A DNA stretch of 64,000 nucleotides from Crinalium sp049646245 (GTDB lineage Bacteria; Cyanobacteriota; Cyanobacteriia; Cyanobacteriales; PCC-9333), in the NCBI GenBank assembly GCA_049646245.1, contig JBARVL010000095.1, positions 1 through 64,000 on the forward strand, written 5' to 3'. Made by a program: the position numbers and the translations under genes. Shown here piece by piece: positions 8,462-18,500 of the stretch; position 1 is the first letter of the stretch; every line of letters starts with the position of its first letter. The notes below the pieces were generated by a model. The model worked only from the letters and a program-made list of their open reading frames with translations. It had not been told where the DNA came from and made no database searches.

Positions 8462-9553
8462 TTAAGAAGCTTTTGTAGCAAGTCTTGCTTCTGCTAACCA
8501 ACCATCAACCTGCGATTGATGTTTTTTTACCCATTCTTCGGCATCACGGCGAATATCTTTTAAATTACTCTGTTTTTCACGAGCGAGTTTTTCTTCAGCA
8601 AGAATATCTTCAGAAGGAACCTGAATTTGTTCAAACCAACGTTTTGCGGCTGGGTTAGCTACCAAAAATTGCCGGGTAGATACAAATCGCCCTTTATCAA
8701 CAGGAAATCCTAAATTTTTACCGTCTGCCGTAGTATCTTTCTGTGTCACTTTTTTTCCCATTTCTCCTGGTAAAGTAGTAAAGGGAACTTCTAAGCTAAT
8801 CACATCTTTATCTGGTTGCAAGACTGCATTCACCCAGTCTGAATTTTGAATGAAATAAAGTATAGATTTTCCTTGCTTGTAGCGAGCAAGGATATCAGCT
8901 ACGATAATTTCCCATTGTCCTTTATCCTGAATAACGGTATTCTCTAATCCGTAAACCTTCAAGTGATAATCGATAACCTGTTCGCAAGCAGTTCCTGGAT
9001 CGCAACCTAATAAATTTGCCTTACCATCCCCGTCTGAGTCAAACAGTCTAGCAACCTCTGGGTCTTTAAGTTGCACGAGGTTCGTGATCTTATATTGTTC
9101 AGCAGTTTTCCTATCAATTACATAACTCCGAAGAATATTACTGGGAGTATATAGCCCAATACGCTCCAGTTTCTTCTCGCCGCCAGCTTTTTCAAAAAAG
9201 TTGGCGTGGGCGTATTCAAAGGTGGGAGCAACGTCTATTTCATCATTACCGAGCGCAAGAAACAGAACAGTTGCATTCAATATTTTTAGTTCTTCAACTT
9301 CATAACCGAGCTTTTTCAACCCAAAATTAGCAATTTCTGAAACAAATTGTGTCGAAACCGAATTGAAAGAACCAGGGCTTACTTTCACCCCCTTACCTGG
9401 CAACTCTAATTCTGTTGCTCGATTGCTACTTGGAGATTTTGTAGTTTCGGAAGTTGGGTGACAGGCAATTAAACTTACAACCAAGGCTACTACTACAGCA
9501 ATCGTGAAGATCTGTTTTTTTCTGCGTTGTTTCATTTTCATTGGGTTAGCCAA
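8462..9553 (-). CDS. Glycine betaine/proline ABC transporter substrate-binding lipoprotein (ProX/OpuAC type)
   Basis: The 363-residue protein has a lipoprotein signal peptide (IAVVVALVVSLIAC, lipobox Cys at about 31). An OpuAC-type periplasmic binding domain follows, with KVSPGSFNSVSTQFVSEI and DEIDVAPTFEYAHANFF near its N-terminus and GRFVSTRQFLVANPAAKRWFE near its C-terminus. It would capture betaine-like osmoprotectants outside the membrane. The gene appears intact, but its permease partner just upstream is truncated and no ATPase gene is present, so the transporter is probably not functional from this locus. It lies within the CAST boundaries, 14 bp from the tnsB fragment. Confidence 0.85.
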   Translation of the reverse strand: MANPMKMKQRRKKQIFTIAVVVALVVSLIACHPTSETTKSPSSNRATELELPGKGVKVSPGSFNSVSTQFVSEIANFGLKKLGYEVEELKILNATVLFLALGNDEIDVAPTFEYAHANFFEKAGGEKKLERIGLYTPSNILRSYVIDRKTAEQYKITNLVQLKDPEVARLFDSDGDGKANLLGCDPGTACEQVIDYHLKVYGLENTVIQDKGQWEIIVADILARYKQGKSILYFIQNSDWVNAVLQPDKDVISLEVPFTTLPGEMGKKVTQKDTTADGKNLGFPVDKGRFVSTRQFLVANPAAKRWFEQIQVPSEDILAEEKLAREKQSNLKDIRRDAEEWVKKHQSQVDGWLAEARLATKAS

Positions 9554-9618
9554 ACTTGATTGATATTTATACTAAAAATTGGATGTTAGAGTGTGGGGGT
9601 GAAAGTTTTTCATTCTAT

Positions 9619-10122
9619 TTACTGAGTGTGTCCGCGCCTTTTGACTCTTAAGAAAGAGAGAAAAAAACTGATTGGTTCTCGTTGAACCCAAGAACCTTTA
9701 CTGTTGACTTTCCCTAAAGACTGAGTAATTCGGTCAAGCATAATCGCCAGCAAGACAATACCCAATCCTCCCACAGCAGCCAGTCCCACATCCAGACGAC
9801 CAACTCCCTGTAACACCATCAATCCTAATCCTGGCAAACCAATCATAGAGGTAACGACCGACATTGCCAATGCAAATAGAATAGTTTGATTTAATCCAGC
9901 AAGAATAACTGGCATAGCTAAGGGAATTTGGGCTTCCCACAAAACTTGACTAGGAGTTGACCCAAACGCGATCGCTGCTTCTAACACATCAGGAGAGACT
10001 TGCCGGATACCCAGATTAGTGAGGCGAATCAGAGGCGGAAGTGCATAGACGATTGTTGCTATCACCCCTGAAACTTTACCAATGCCAAATAGCATGACGA
10101 CAGGAACAAGAAAAATAAAGAT
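9619..10122 (-). pseudogene. Osmoprotectant ABC permease (OpuAB/ProW type), 5'-truncated
   Basis: The readable part (FLVPVVMLFGIGKVSGVIAT to the C-terminus) holds the conserved permease loop EAAIAFGSTPSQVLWEAQIPLA and the final membrane helices. The frame closes at about 10123 with no start region, so the N-terminal membrane segments are missing. In intact operons an ATPase and full permease precede the binding protein. The break marks one junction of the inserted cyr island. Confidence 0.8.
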
Positions 10123-10564
10123 TTACATCTCACAATAAATGCTGTATCGCTTTATGTTTAAAAAATTGCAAAAATAAATATCAAGAGCTAGACACAAATT
10201 CTAGATTATTCAGAATAATTGCTTTAAATATTTGGGCAAAATTGATTGTCTTGATATCAGCTTCTATTATTTCATGTTTTTTCTACTGTTTATAAAATAT
10301 TAATTATCCTGGTTATTATTTCTACATTATTTAAGTTTTTAATCTCAATCTCTTCTTTTTTCACGATCATTTATTCGGAAAATTTTTTAATTTTTTTTCT
10401 CAATTCTGGCATTAGATCAGTTTTTTCTGCCTTTTCTTCAAGATTTTTCCTCTTGTCGCTGGTTATGTACCTTTTTATGCTACGAATTGAAGTACAAAAG
10501 GTGGGTTTAGGATGAAACATCCCTGCCAGAAGAAGTAAGGGTTTACTTAGGGTAATAAGCAAAG
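10123..10564. other. AT-rich region upstream of cyrC
   Basis: No convincing gene is seen in this 440-bp AT-rich stretch. It joins the truncated permease to the cyrCD operon and presumably holds the cyrC promoter, but I could not single out -10/-35 boxes. AGGG about 12 nt before the cyrC ATG may serve as ribosome binding site. Confidence 0.5.
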
Positions 10565-13500
10565 ATGAGTCAGCCAAATTATGGCATTTTGATGAAAAAG
10601 GCTTTGAACGAGATAAATAGCCTACGAACACAATTAGCTGCGGTTGAAGCCCAAAAAAATGAGCCGATCGCTATTGTTGGTATGAGTTGCCGTTTTCCGG
10701 GCGGTGTCACCACTCCAGAGCGTTTTTGGGTATTACTGCGTGAGGGTATATCAGCAGTTACAGAAATTCCTGCCGATCGCTGGGATGTCGATGAATATTA
10801 TGATGCAGACCCCACATCTGCTGGGAAAATGCACACTCGTTACGGCGGTTTTTTGGATGAGGTCGATACATTTGAGCCATCATTCTTTAACATTGCTGCG
10901 CGTGAAGCCGTTAGCATGGACCCACAGCAACGCTTACTGCTTGAAGTCAGTTGGGAAGCTCTTGAATCTGCCAATATAGTTCCCGCAACCCTTTTTGATA
11001 GTTCGACTGGTGTATTTATCGGTATTGGTGGCAGCAACTATAAATCTTTAACGATCAAAAACAGGAGTCGGATTGGGACAGCCGATTTGTATGACTTAAG
11101 CGGCACTGATGTGAGCGTTGCTGCGGGCAGAATATCCTATATCCTTGGTTTGATCGGCCCCAGTTTTGCGATCGATACAGCTTGTTCATCTTCTTTGGTC
11201 TCTGTTCATCAAGCCTGTCAGAGTCTGCGTCAGCGAGAATGCGATCTAGCACTAGCTGGCGGAGTCAGTTTACTCCTCGATCCAGATGAGATGATTGGTC
11301 TTTCTCAGGGAGGGATGCTGGCATCTGATGGCAGTTGTAAAACATTTGATGCAAATGCAAATGGCTATGTGCGAGGCGAAGGCTGCGGGATGATTGCTTT
11401 GAAGCGTCTCTCAGATGCAACGGCGGATGGGGATAATATTCTTGCAATCATTCGTGGGTCGATGATTAATCATGATGGTCATAGCAGCGGTTTAACGGCT
11501 CCAAGAGGTTCTTCACAAGTCTCTGTTATTAAGCAAGCCTTGCATAGAGCAGGTATTGCGCCAGATGCCGTGAGTTATATAGAAGCGCATGGCACAGGTA
11601 CCCCCCTTGGTGACCCCATTGAGATGAATTCATTGAACGAAGTGTTTGGTCAGCGAACGGAACCACTTTGGGTCGGCTCGGTCAAGACAAATATTGGTCA
11701 CTTAGAAGCCGCCGCAGGCATTGCAGGGCTGATCAAGGTTGTCTTGATGCTAGAAAACAAGCAGATTCCCCCTCACTTGCATTTCAAGACACCAAATCCA
11801 TATATTGATTGGAAAAATCTCCCCGTCAAAATTCCGATCACGCTTCATGATTGGCATGACAAGACCTCGAACGACAGAAAGCGGATTGCAGGCGTTAGTT
11901 CTTTTAGCTTCAGTGGCACCAACGCCCACATTGTGTTGTCTGAAGCCCCATCTAGCGAACCAATCAGCGATCGCGCCCCAGTAGAAAGACCATGGCACTT
12001 GCTGACCCTTAGTGCCAAGAATGAAGAAGCGTTGGCTAACTTGGTTGGGCGCTATCAAGCATATATCAGCACTACTGATGCAAGTCTTGCTGATATATGC
12101 TACACCGCCAATACGGGACGCACCCATTTTGCTCATCGCCTTGCTCTATCGGCTACTTCACGCCACCAAATGCAGACTGATTTGACCGCTTATAACGAAG
12201 GGTCAGTGAGTTTGGGCGTAAATCAAGGCTACGTCCCTTCAAACATTCGTGCGCCGAAGGTCGCTTTTCTCTTTACAGGTCAAGGTTCCCAGTATGTGCA
12301 AATGGCTCGAGAACTTTATGAGACCCAGCCTACCTTCCATGATTGTTTAGATCGATGTGCCGAAATCTTGCAATCCATTCTTTCCTCGATAAAAAGCCCG
12401 TGGGGAAATCCACTGCTTTCAGTGTTATATCCAGACCATGAGTCAAACGAAATTGACCAGACCGCTTATACCCAACCTGCTCTTTTTAGCGTAGAGTACG
12501 CGCTTGCACAGATGTGGCGTTCGTGGGGAATCGAGCCAGATATCGTAATGGGTCATAGCATAGGTGAATATGTGGCAGCTTGTGTGGCGGGTATCTTTTC
12601 TTTGGAGGATGGTCTCAAACTGATTGCTGAAAGAGGCCGTTTGATGCAGGCATTACCACAAGATGGCGAGATGGTTGCTATATCGGCTTCCCTTAACGAA
12701 GTTAGGTTGGCTATTCAACCTTACGATCAAGTCGCGATCGCAGCAATGAATGGGCCACGAAGTGTCGTCATTTCGGGCAATCGCCAAGCCGTGCAAGCCT
12801 TCACAAACACGCTAGAACGTCAAGGAATCCAGTACAAGAGATTGTCCGTTTCACACGCTTTCCACTCTCATTTGATGGAACCGATGCAGCAGGAGTTCGC
12901 ACAGGTGGCGAGGGAAATCAACTATAGCCCTCCAAAAATAGCTATTGTCAGTAACCTAACAGGCGACTTGATTTTCTCTGAGTCTTCTCTTGATGAAGGA
13001 GGGATTGCTTCCCCTGCTTACTGGGTAAATCATGTGTGCAATCCTGTGCGTTTTGCTGATGGTGTTGCGACTATGCAAGCGCAGGATGTCAGAGTCTTCC
13101 TCGAAATCGGCCCAAAACCAACCTTGTCAGGATTAGTGCAACTATGTTTTGACGAGGCTGCTAATCGCGATCGCCCTGTCACTCTTCCCACCTTGCGCCC
13201 CAACCAACCCAACTGGCAGACACTGTTGGAGAGTTTGGGACAACTGTATACACTTGGTGTCCAGGTAGATTGGGCGGGCTTTGATAGGGATTACTCCAGA
13301 TGCCTGGTACGCTTGCCGACCTACGCCTGGAAGCGTCAACGTTATTGGATAGAGAAACAGGCTGCTCCACTTTTAGAAACAACAGAAGTTTGTCCCTCTA
13401 CTGCCATTGTAGAGCATCTCAAACAAGGCAATGTGCAGCAAATTGTAGACTTGTTGGTGGCGAAGGATGTACTTTCAGGCGACGCGCAAGAAGCCCTACC

Positions 13501-15589
13501 CAGCATCGTTGAACTGTTGGTTGCACAACAGCGTGAGGAAGCGACACAGGTGCCAATATACGATTGGCTTTATGAAGTGGTTTGGCAACCGCAGTTGCTG
13601 CCGCTATCTACTTTACCTGTAAAAGCTGCCGTGGCAACAGAGGGCAGACAATGGCTCATATTTGCTGATGCTAGTGGCTTAGGCGTTGCACTTGCGGCTC
13701 AATTACGCCAGCAAGGAGATATAACTACGCTCGTCTATGCTGGTCAAAAAGATCACTCAACTAACAATGAACAAAATACCGAGGGAAACACCCCATATTT
13801 TCGGATCGATCCGACGCAAGGGGAGGATTATGAAAGGTTGTTAGCTGTTCTTCCTCACTTGTACGGTATCGTTCATCTTTGGAGCTTAGATATACCCAGC
13901 TTGGATAGAGTATCTGACCTAATCGAGAATGTACAATTAAATACTGGGACTCTGTTACATTTGCTACAGGCAGTCGTGCAACTTGAGATGCCCGCCCCTA
14001 GCTTGTGGCTCGTGACAAGCAACGCGCAAGCTGTGCATAAAGACGACAGTGTAGTTGGAGTGCTTCAGTCACCCTTATGGGGCATGGGCAAGGTGATAGC
14101 CTTAGAACACCCTGAACTCAAGTGTGTATCGATTGACCTTGATGGCGAAGGGCTTCCAGAGGAACAGGCACAGTTTCTGGCGGCTGAACTCCGCACCGCC
14201 TCTGAGTTGACACACACCGCCATACCACACGAAAGTCAAGTCGCTTGGCGCAATGGAAATCGCTATGTGGCAAGGCTCAAGCGTTATCAGAAGCATCCCG
14301 CGACATCACCAAAAATGATTATTCGACCAGATGCCACTTATCTGATTACGGGTGGACTGGGTGGTTTGGGCTTGCTTGTGGCGCGGTGGATGGTCGAACA
14401 GGGAGCTACTCATCTAGTGCTGATAGGACGCGGTCAACCCAAACCACCAACCCAACAACAACTGCAAGAGATAGCTGCGCTGGGTGCAACGGTGACGGTG
14501 GCGCAAGCCGATGTTGGGATACGCTCCCAAGTGGCTGATGTGTTGGCACAGATTGACAAGGCATATCCTTTAGCGGGTATTGTTCATGCTGCTGGTGTGT
14601 TAGAAGACGGGATCTTGTTGCAGCAAAATTGGGCGCGTTTTCGCAAGGTGTTCGTCCCCAAACTAGAGGGGGCTTGGCATCTACATACGCTAACTAAAGA
14701 GATGCCGCTTGATTTCTTTGTTTGTTTCTCTTCAAGTGCAGGATTGCTGGGCAATGGTGGACAAGCTAACTATGCTGCTGCCAATGCCTTTCTGGATGCC
14801 TTTGCTCATCATCGGCGAAGACAAGGTTTGCCAGCGATCTCGATTAACTGGGACGCTTGGTCTGAGGTAGGAATGGCTGCACGTCTCAAACAAGCTTCTT
14901 CACAAAGTGCCGCAGTTGAGCAAGATAGTAGCACTTTGAAAATTGCACCAGAACAGGGATTGCAACTCTTTGCCTATCTCTTGGAAGAACCATCCGCCCA
15001 AATCGCGGTCATTTCCAGGGGTGGGCTTCCCACGATGTACGACAAGCGCTCCGCCTTTTTTGCTTTGCTCGATCTTGATATCTCCTCTTCCACTACCCAA
15101 GATCGATCTACACCTCGTCATAAAGTCGGCTCTACCTTGCTCGAACAATTGCAGCAAGCTCGACCAAAAGAGCGAAAGAAAATGTTGCTGCGCCATCTAC
15201 AGACGCAAGTTGCTTCTGTTTTGCGAAGTCCAGAAACTCCCGCAGTCCACCAACCCTTCACTGAGTTGGGGATGGATTCATTGATGTCACTTGAATTGAG
15301 GCGGCGTTTAGAAGAAAGTCTGCAAATTCAGATGCCTGCAACGCTTGCATACGATTATCCCATGATAGACCGTTTGGCAAAGTTTTTGTTGACTCAAATC
15401 GATATGCAGTCTGAGCCAGACATTTCAGCAATTCTCACAGCAGATGAAAATGCGGAGGACAAAGACAGCGATCGGGACAGAGATACCATCACTTCTGTAG
15501 ACCCAAGTATTGCTTCCGCAACAGAAGATTTATTCGCACTTGAATCCTTACTGAATGAGATAAAGGGTATGAACAATGACAGCAAATGA
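10565..15589 (+). CDS. cyrC: Cylindrospermopsin polyketide synthase CyrC (KS-AT-KR-ACP)
   Basis: The 1674-residue type I PKS module starts with a docking-like coil. KS is at about 34-455 (active Cys in DTACSSSLVS, His in EAHGTGTPLGDP). AT is at about 565-860 (GHSIGEYVAACVAG; HAFHS indicates malonyl-CoA). There is no dehydratase; a linker leads to KR at about 1257-1435 (YLITGGLGGLGLL, catalytic Tyr in QANYAAANAF). ACP is at about 1540-1610 (LGMDSLMS). In the published pathway model a KR-only module leaves a hydroxyl, fitting the carbon that is later sulfated (C-12). Its 3' end overlaps the start of cyrD by 14 bp, so the two are co-translated. The domain set uniquely matches CyrC among the Cyr synthases. 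Confidence 0.92.
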   Translation: MSQPNYGILMKKALNEINSLRTQLAAVEAQKNEPIAIVGMSCRFPGGVTTPERFWVLLREGISAVTEIPADRWDVDEYYDADPTSAGKMHTRYGGFLDEVDTFEPSFFNIAAREAVSMDPQQRLLLEVSWEALESANIVPATLFDSSTGVFIGIGGSNYKSLTIKNRSRIGTADLYDLSGTDVSVAAGRISYILGLIGPSFAIDTACSSSLVSVHQACQSLRQRECDLALAGGVSLLLDPDEMIGLSQGGMLASDGSCKTFDANANGYVRGEGCGMIALKRLSDATADGDNILAIIRGSMINHDGHSSGLTAPRGSSQVSVIKQALHRAGIAPDAVSYIEAHGTGTPLGDPIEMNSLNEVFGQRTEPLWVGSVKTNIGHLEAAAGIAGLIKVVLMLENKQIPPHLHFKTPNPYIDWKNLPVKIPITLHDWHDKTSNDRKRIAGVSSFSFSGTNAHIVLSEAPSSEPISDRAPVERPWHLLTLSAKNEEALANLVGRYQAYISTTDASLADICYTANTGRTHFAHRLALSATSRHQMQTDLTAYNEGSVSLGVNQGYVPSNIRAPKVAFLFTGQGSQYVQMARELYETQPTFHDCLDRCAEILQSILSSIKSPWGNPLLSVLYPDHESNEIDQTAYTQPALFSVEYALAQMWRSWGIEPDIVMGHSIGEYVAACVAGIFSLEDGLKLIAERGRLMQALPQDGEMVAISASLNEVRLAIQPYDQVAIAAMNGPRSVVISGNRQAVQAFTNTLERQGIQYKRLSVSHAFHSHLMEPMQQEFAQVAREINYSPPKIAIVSNLTGDLIFSESSLDEGGIASPAYWVNHVCNPVRFADGVATMQAQDVRVFLEIGPKPTLSGLVQLCFDEAANRDRPVTLPTLRPNQPNWQTLLESLGQLYTLGVQVDWAGFDRDYSRCLVRLPTYAWKRQRYWIEKQAAPLLETTEVCPSTAIVEHLKQGNVQQIVDLLVAKDVLSGDAQEALPSIVELLVAQQREEATQVPIYDWLYEVVWQPQLLPLSTLPVKAAVATEGRQWLIFADASGLGVALAAQLRQQGDITTLVYAGQKDHSTNNEQNTEGNTPYFRIDPTQGEDYERLLAVLPHLYGIVHLWSLDIPSLDRVSDLIENVQLNTGTLLHLLQAVVQLEMPAPSLWLVTSNAQAVHKDDSVVGVLQSPLWGMGKVIALEHPELKCVSIDLDGEGLPEEQAQFLAAELRTASELTHTAIPHESQVAWRNGNRYVARLKRYQKHPATSPKMIIRPDATYLITGGLGGLGLLVARWMVEQGATHLVLIGRGQPKPPTQQQLQEIAALGATVTVAQADVGIRSQVADVLAQIDKAYPLAGIVHAAGVLEDGILLQQNWARFRKVFVPKLEGAWHLHTLTKEMPLDFFVCFSSSAGLLGNGGQANYAAANAFLDAFAHHRRRQGLPAISINWDAWSEVGMAARLKQASSQSAAVEQDSSTLKIAPEQGLQLFAYLLEEPSAQIAVISRGGLPTMYDKRSAFFALLDLDISSSTTQDRSTPRHKVGSTLLEQLQQARPKERKKMLLRHLQTQVASVLRSPETPAVHQPFTELGMDSLMSLELRRRLEESLQIQMPATLAYDYPMIDRLAKFLLTQIDMQSEPDISAILTADENAEDKDSDRDRDTITSVDPSIASATEDLFALESLLNEIKGMNNDSK

Positions 15590-18500
15590 AGATGCAGCCA
15601 CATTACTTCAGCGTGTTGCGCCAGCACTAAAGGAAGCACGCCAACAACTTGAAGCGATGCAACGCCGGATGCACGAACCGATCGCGATCGTGGGTATGGG
15701 GTTACGTTTTCCAGGCGCGGATTCACCACAGGCATTCTGGAAACTACTTCAGAGTGGTGTTGATATGGTCACCGAAATCCCCTCCGATCGCTGGGCAGTC
15801 GATGAATACTACGATCCCAAACCTGGGCGACCAGGCAAAATGTATATTCGTGAAGCAGCATTTGTTGATGCGGTGGATAAATTCGATGCCTCGTTTTTTG
15901 ATATTTCGCCACGTGAAGCAGCCAATATAGATCCCCAGCATAGAATCCTTCTTGAGGTGGCTTGGGAGGCATTTGAAAGGGCTGGAATTGCTCCAAGCCA
16001 ATTGATGGGTAGCCAAACAGGGGTCTTTGTCGGGATGAGCGAAAATGATTATTACGCTCACCTAAAAAATACTGGGGATCATTATAATGTTTATGCTGTA
16101 ACGGGCAATAGCAATTATTATGCTCTGGGGCGTTTATCCTATCTGTTGGGACTTCAAGGCCCTAACATGGTTGTCGATACCGCCTGTTCCGCCTCCTTGG
16201 TAGCTGTACATCTTGCCTGTCAGAGTTTGCGGCTAGGAGAATGCGACCTGGCGCTGGCTGGTGGCGTTCAGCTGATGTTAATGCCAGACCCTATGATTGG
16301 GACTGCCCAGGTAAATGCCTTTGCGACCGATGGTCGCAGTAAAACATTTGACGCTGCCGCCGATGGCTATGGACGGGGCGAGGGTTGTGGCGCGATCGTA
16401 CTCAAACGGATGGGAGACGCAAAGGCGGCAGGCGATCCGATTTTAGCCGTGCTACGGGGTAGTGCAGTCAATCATGGCGGGCGCAGCAGTGGTTTAACTG
16501 CCCCCAATAAGCTGGCTCAAGAAGCCGTCCTGCGTCAGGCGCTACAAAACGCTAAGGTTCAGCCTGAAGAAGTGAGTTACATTGAAGCGCATGGCACCGG
16601 GACACAACTGGGCGACCCGATTGAGGTGGGAGCCTTGACGACTATCTTTGGCTCCTCTCGTTCAGAACCCTTGTGGATTGGCTCTGTCAAGACCAATATT
16701 GGACACCTAGAACCAGCCGCAGGTATTGCGGGGTTGATCAAAGTCGTTTTATCATTACAAGAAAAACAGATTCCTCCTTCTCTCCATTTCCAAACCCCCA
16801 ATCCCTTCATTGATTGGGAAGCAACACCCGTTCGAGTGCCGACACAATGTATACCCTGGTCTGCGAAAAAGCGCATTGCTGGGGTTAGCTCGTTTGGGAT
16901 GAGCGGTACAAACTGTCATCTAGTCGTAGAAGAAGCACCTATACGCCAAAACGAAAAATCAGAAAATAGCCCCGAACGTCCTTGGCACATTCTGACGCTT
17001 TCAGCCAAAAACGAAGCGGCGCTCAACGCATTGGTAGCCCGTTACGTGGCATTTCTAAGCGTTGCGCCCGCCATGTCCCTAGCCGATCTATGTTATAGCG
17101 CAAATGTAGGGCGTAATCATTTTTGCCATCGATTAAGCGTTATCTCCAAGGATGTCGCGCAGTTAGCAGAACAATTAAAACACTACCCACAGCGCCCCTC
17201 AATGCAAATGCCACATAATGTGGTTCCAGATAATCAATTAAGCCCTAAAATCGCTTTTCTGTTTACTGGTCAAGGGTCGCAGTACATCAACATGGGGCGC
17301 GAGCTTTATGAAACTCAGCCTACCTTCCGTCGTACTATGGATGAATGTGACGGCATTCTGCGTCCATTGCTGGGTGAATCGATTCTGAACATACTCTACA
17401 CTTCGCGTAGCACGACGAAAAGCTACTCGGAAGATTCACCACTCGATCAAACCGTTTATACCCAACCTGCCCTTTTTGCTTTTGAATATGCCCTAGCAAA
17501 ACTATGGATATCATGGGGCATTGAACCTGATGTCCTGCTGGGACACAGCGTGGGTGAATATGTGGCAGCAAGTCTTGCGGGTGTCTTCAGTTTAGAAGAT
17601 GGGCTAAAGCTGATTGCAGCACGTGGTCGCTTGATGCAGGACTTACCGCGTGGGAAAATGCTTAGTGTCAGAAGCGATGAGAAATACATAGAAGTGGCGA
17701 TCGCGCCTTACAGTGCAGATGTGTCGATCGCAGCAATTAATGGGCCGCAAAGCGTAACGATCTCTGGCAAAAGTGAAATTATACACAAGCTAGCAGCACA
17801 GTTCGCATCGGAAGGCATCAAAACACACCTGCTCACCGTCTCTCACGCTTTCCATTCGCCAATGATGACTCCCATACTAAAGGCATTCCGAGACGTTGCG
17901 AACACCATCAGTTATACACCACCAAACTTGTCGCTGATTTCTAACGTTACAGGGCAATTGGCAACGGACGAGGTAGCCACACCTGATTATTGGGTGCGTC
18001 ATGTCCACTCCCCCGTCCGTTTTGCTGATGGTATTGCCACATTGCAAGAACAGAATACTGACATCTTCTTAGAAGTGGGACCCAAACCAACATTGTTGGG
18101 CATGGCAAAGCAGGTTTATAGTGAAAACGGTTCAGCTAGTAATCCGCTCATGCTACCCAGTTTGCGCGAAGAGGGCAACGATTGGCAGCAGATGCTTTCT
18201 ACGTGTGGTCAACTCGTAGTCAATGGAGTCGAGATTGACTGGGTGGGCTTTGATAAGGATTATCCGCGACACAAAATCTTGTTGCCCACCTATCCATTTC
18301 AGAAAGAACGACATTGGGTCGAAAATACCCTCAAAAAGCCGCAGCAACAAGGGTTGCGCCCAATGTTGGATAAGATGATTCGGCTGCCATCAGAGAAAAA
18401 GGTGGTGTTTGAAACCGAGTTTGGCGTGCGACAGATGCCTCATATCTACGATCATCGGATTTACGGTGAAGTCATTGTACCGGGAGCAGTATTAGCCTCC

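Noticed and set aside
10371..10631. 86-codon minus-strand frame across the cyrC start
   Set aside because: It overlaps the cyrC coding start antisense, has no recognisable motif and reflects local low-complexity sequence.
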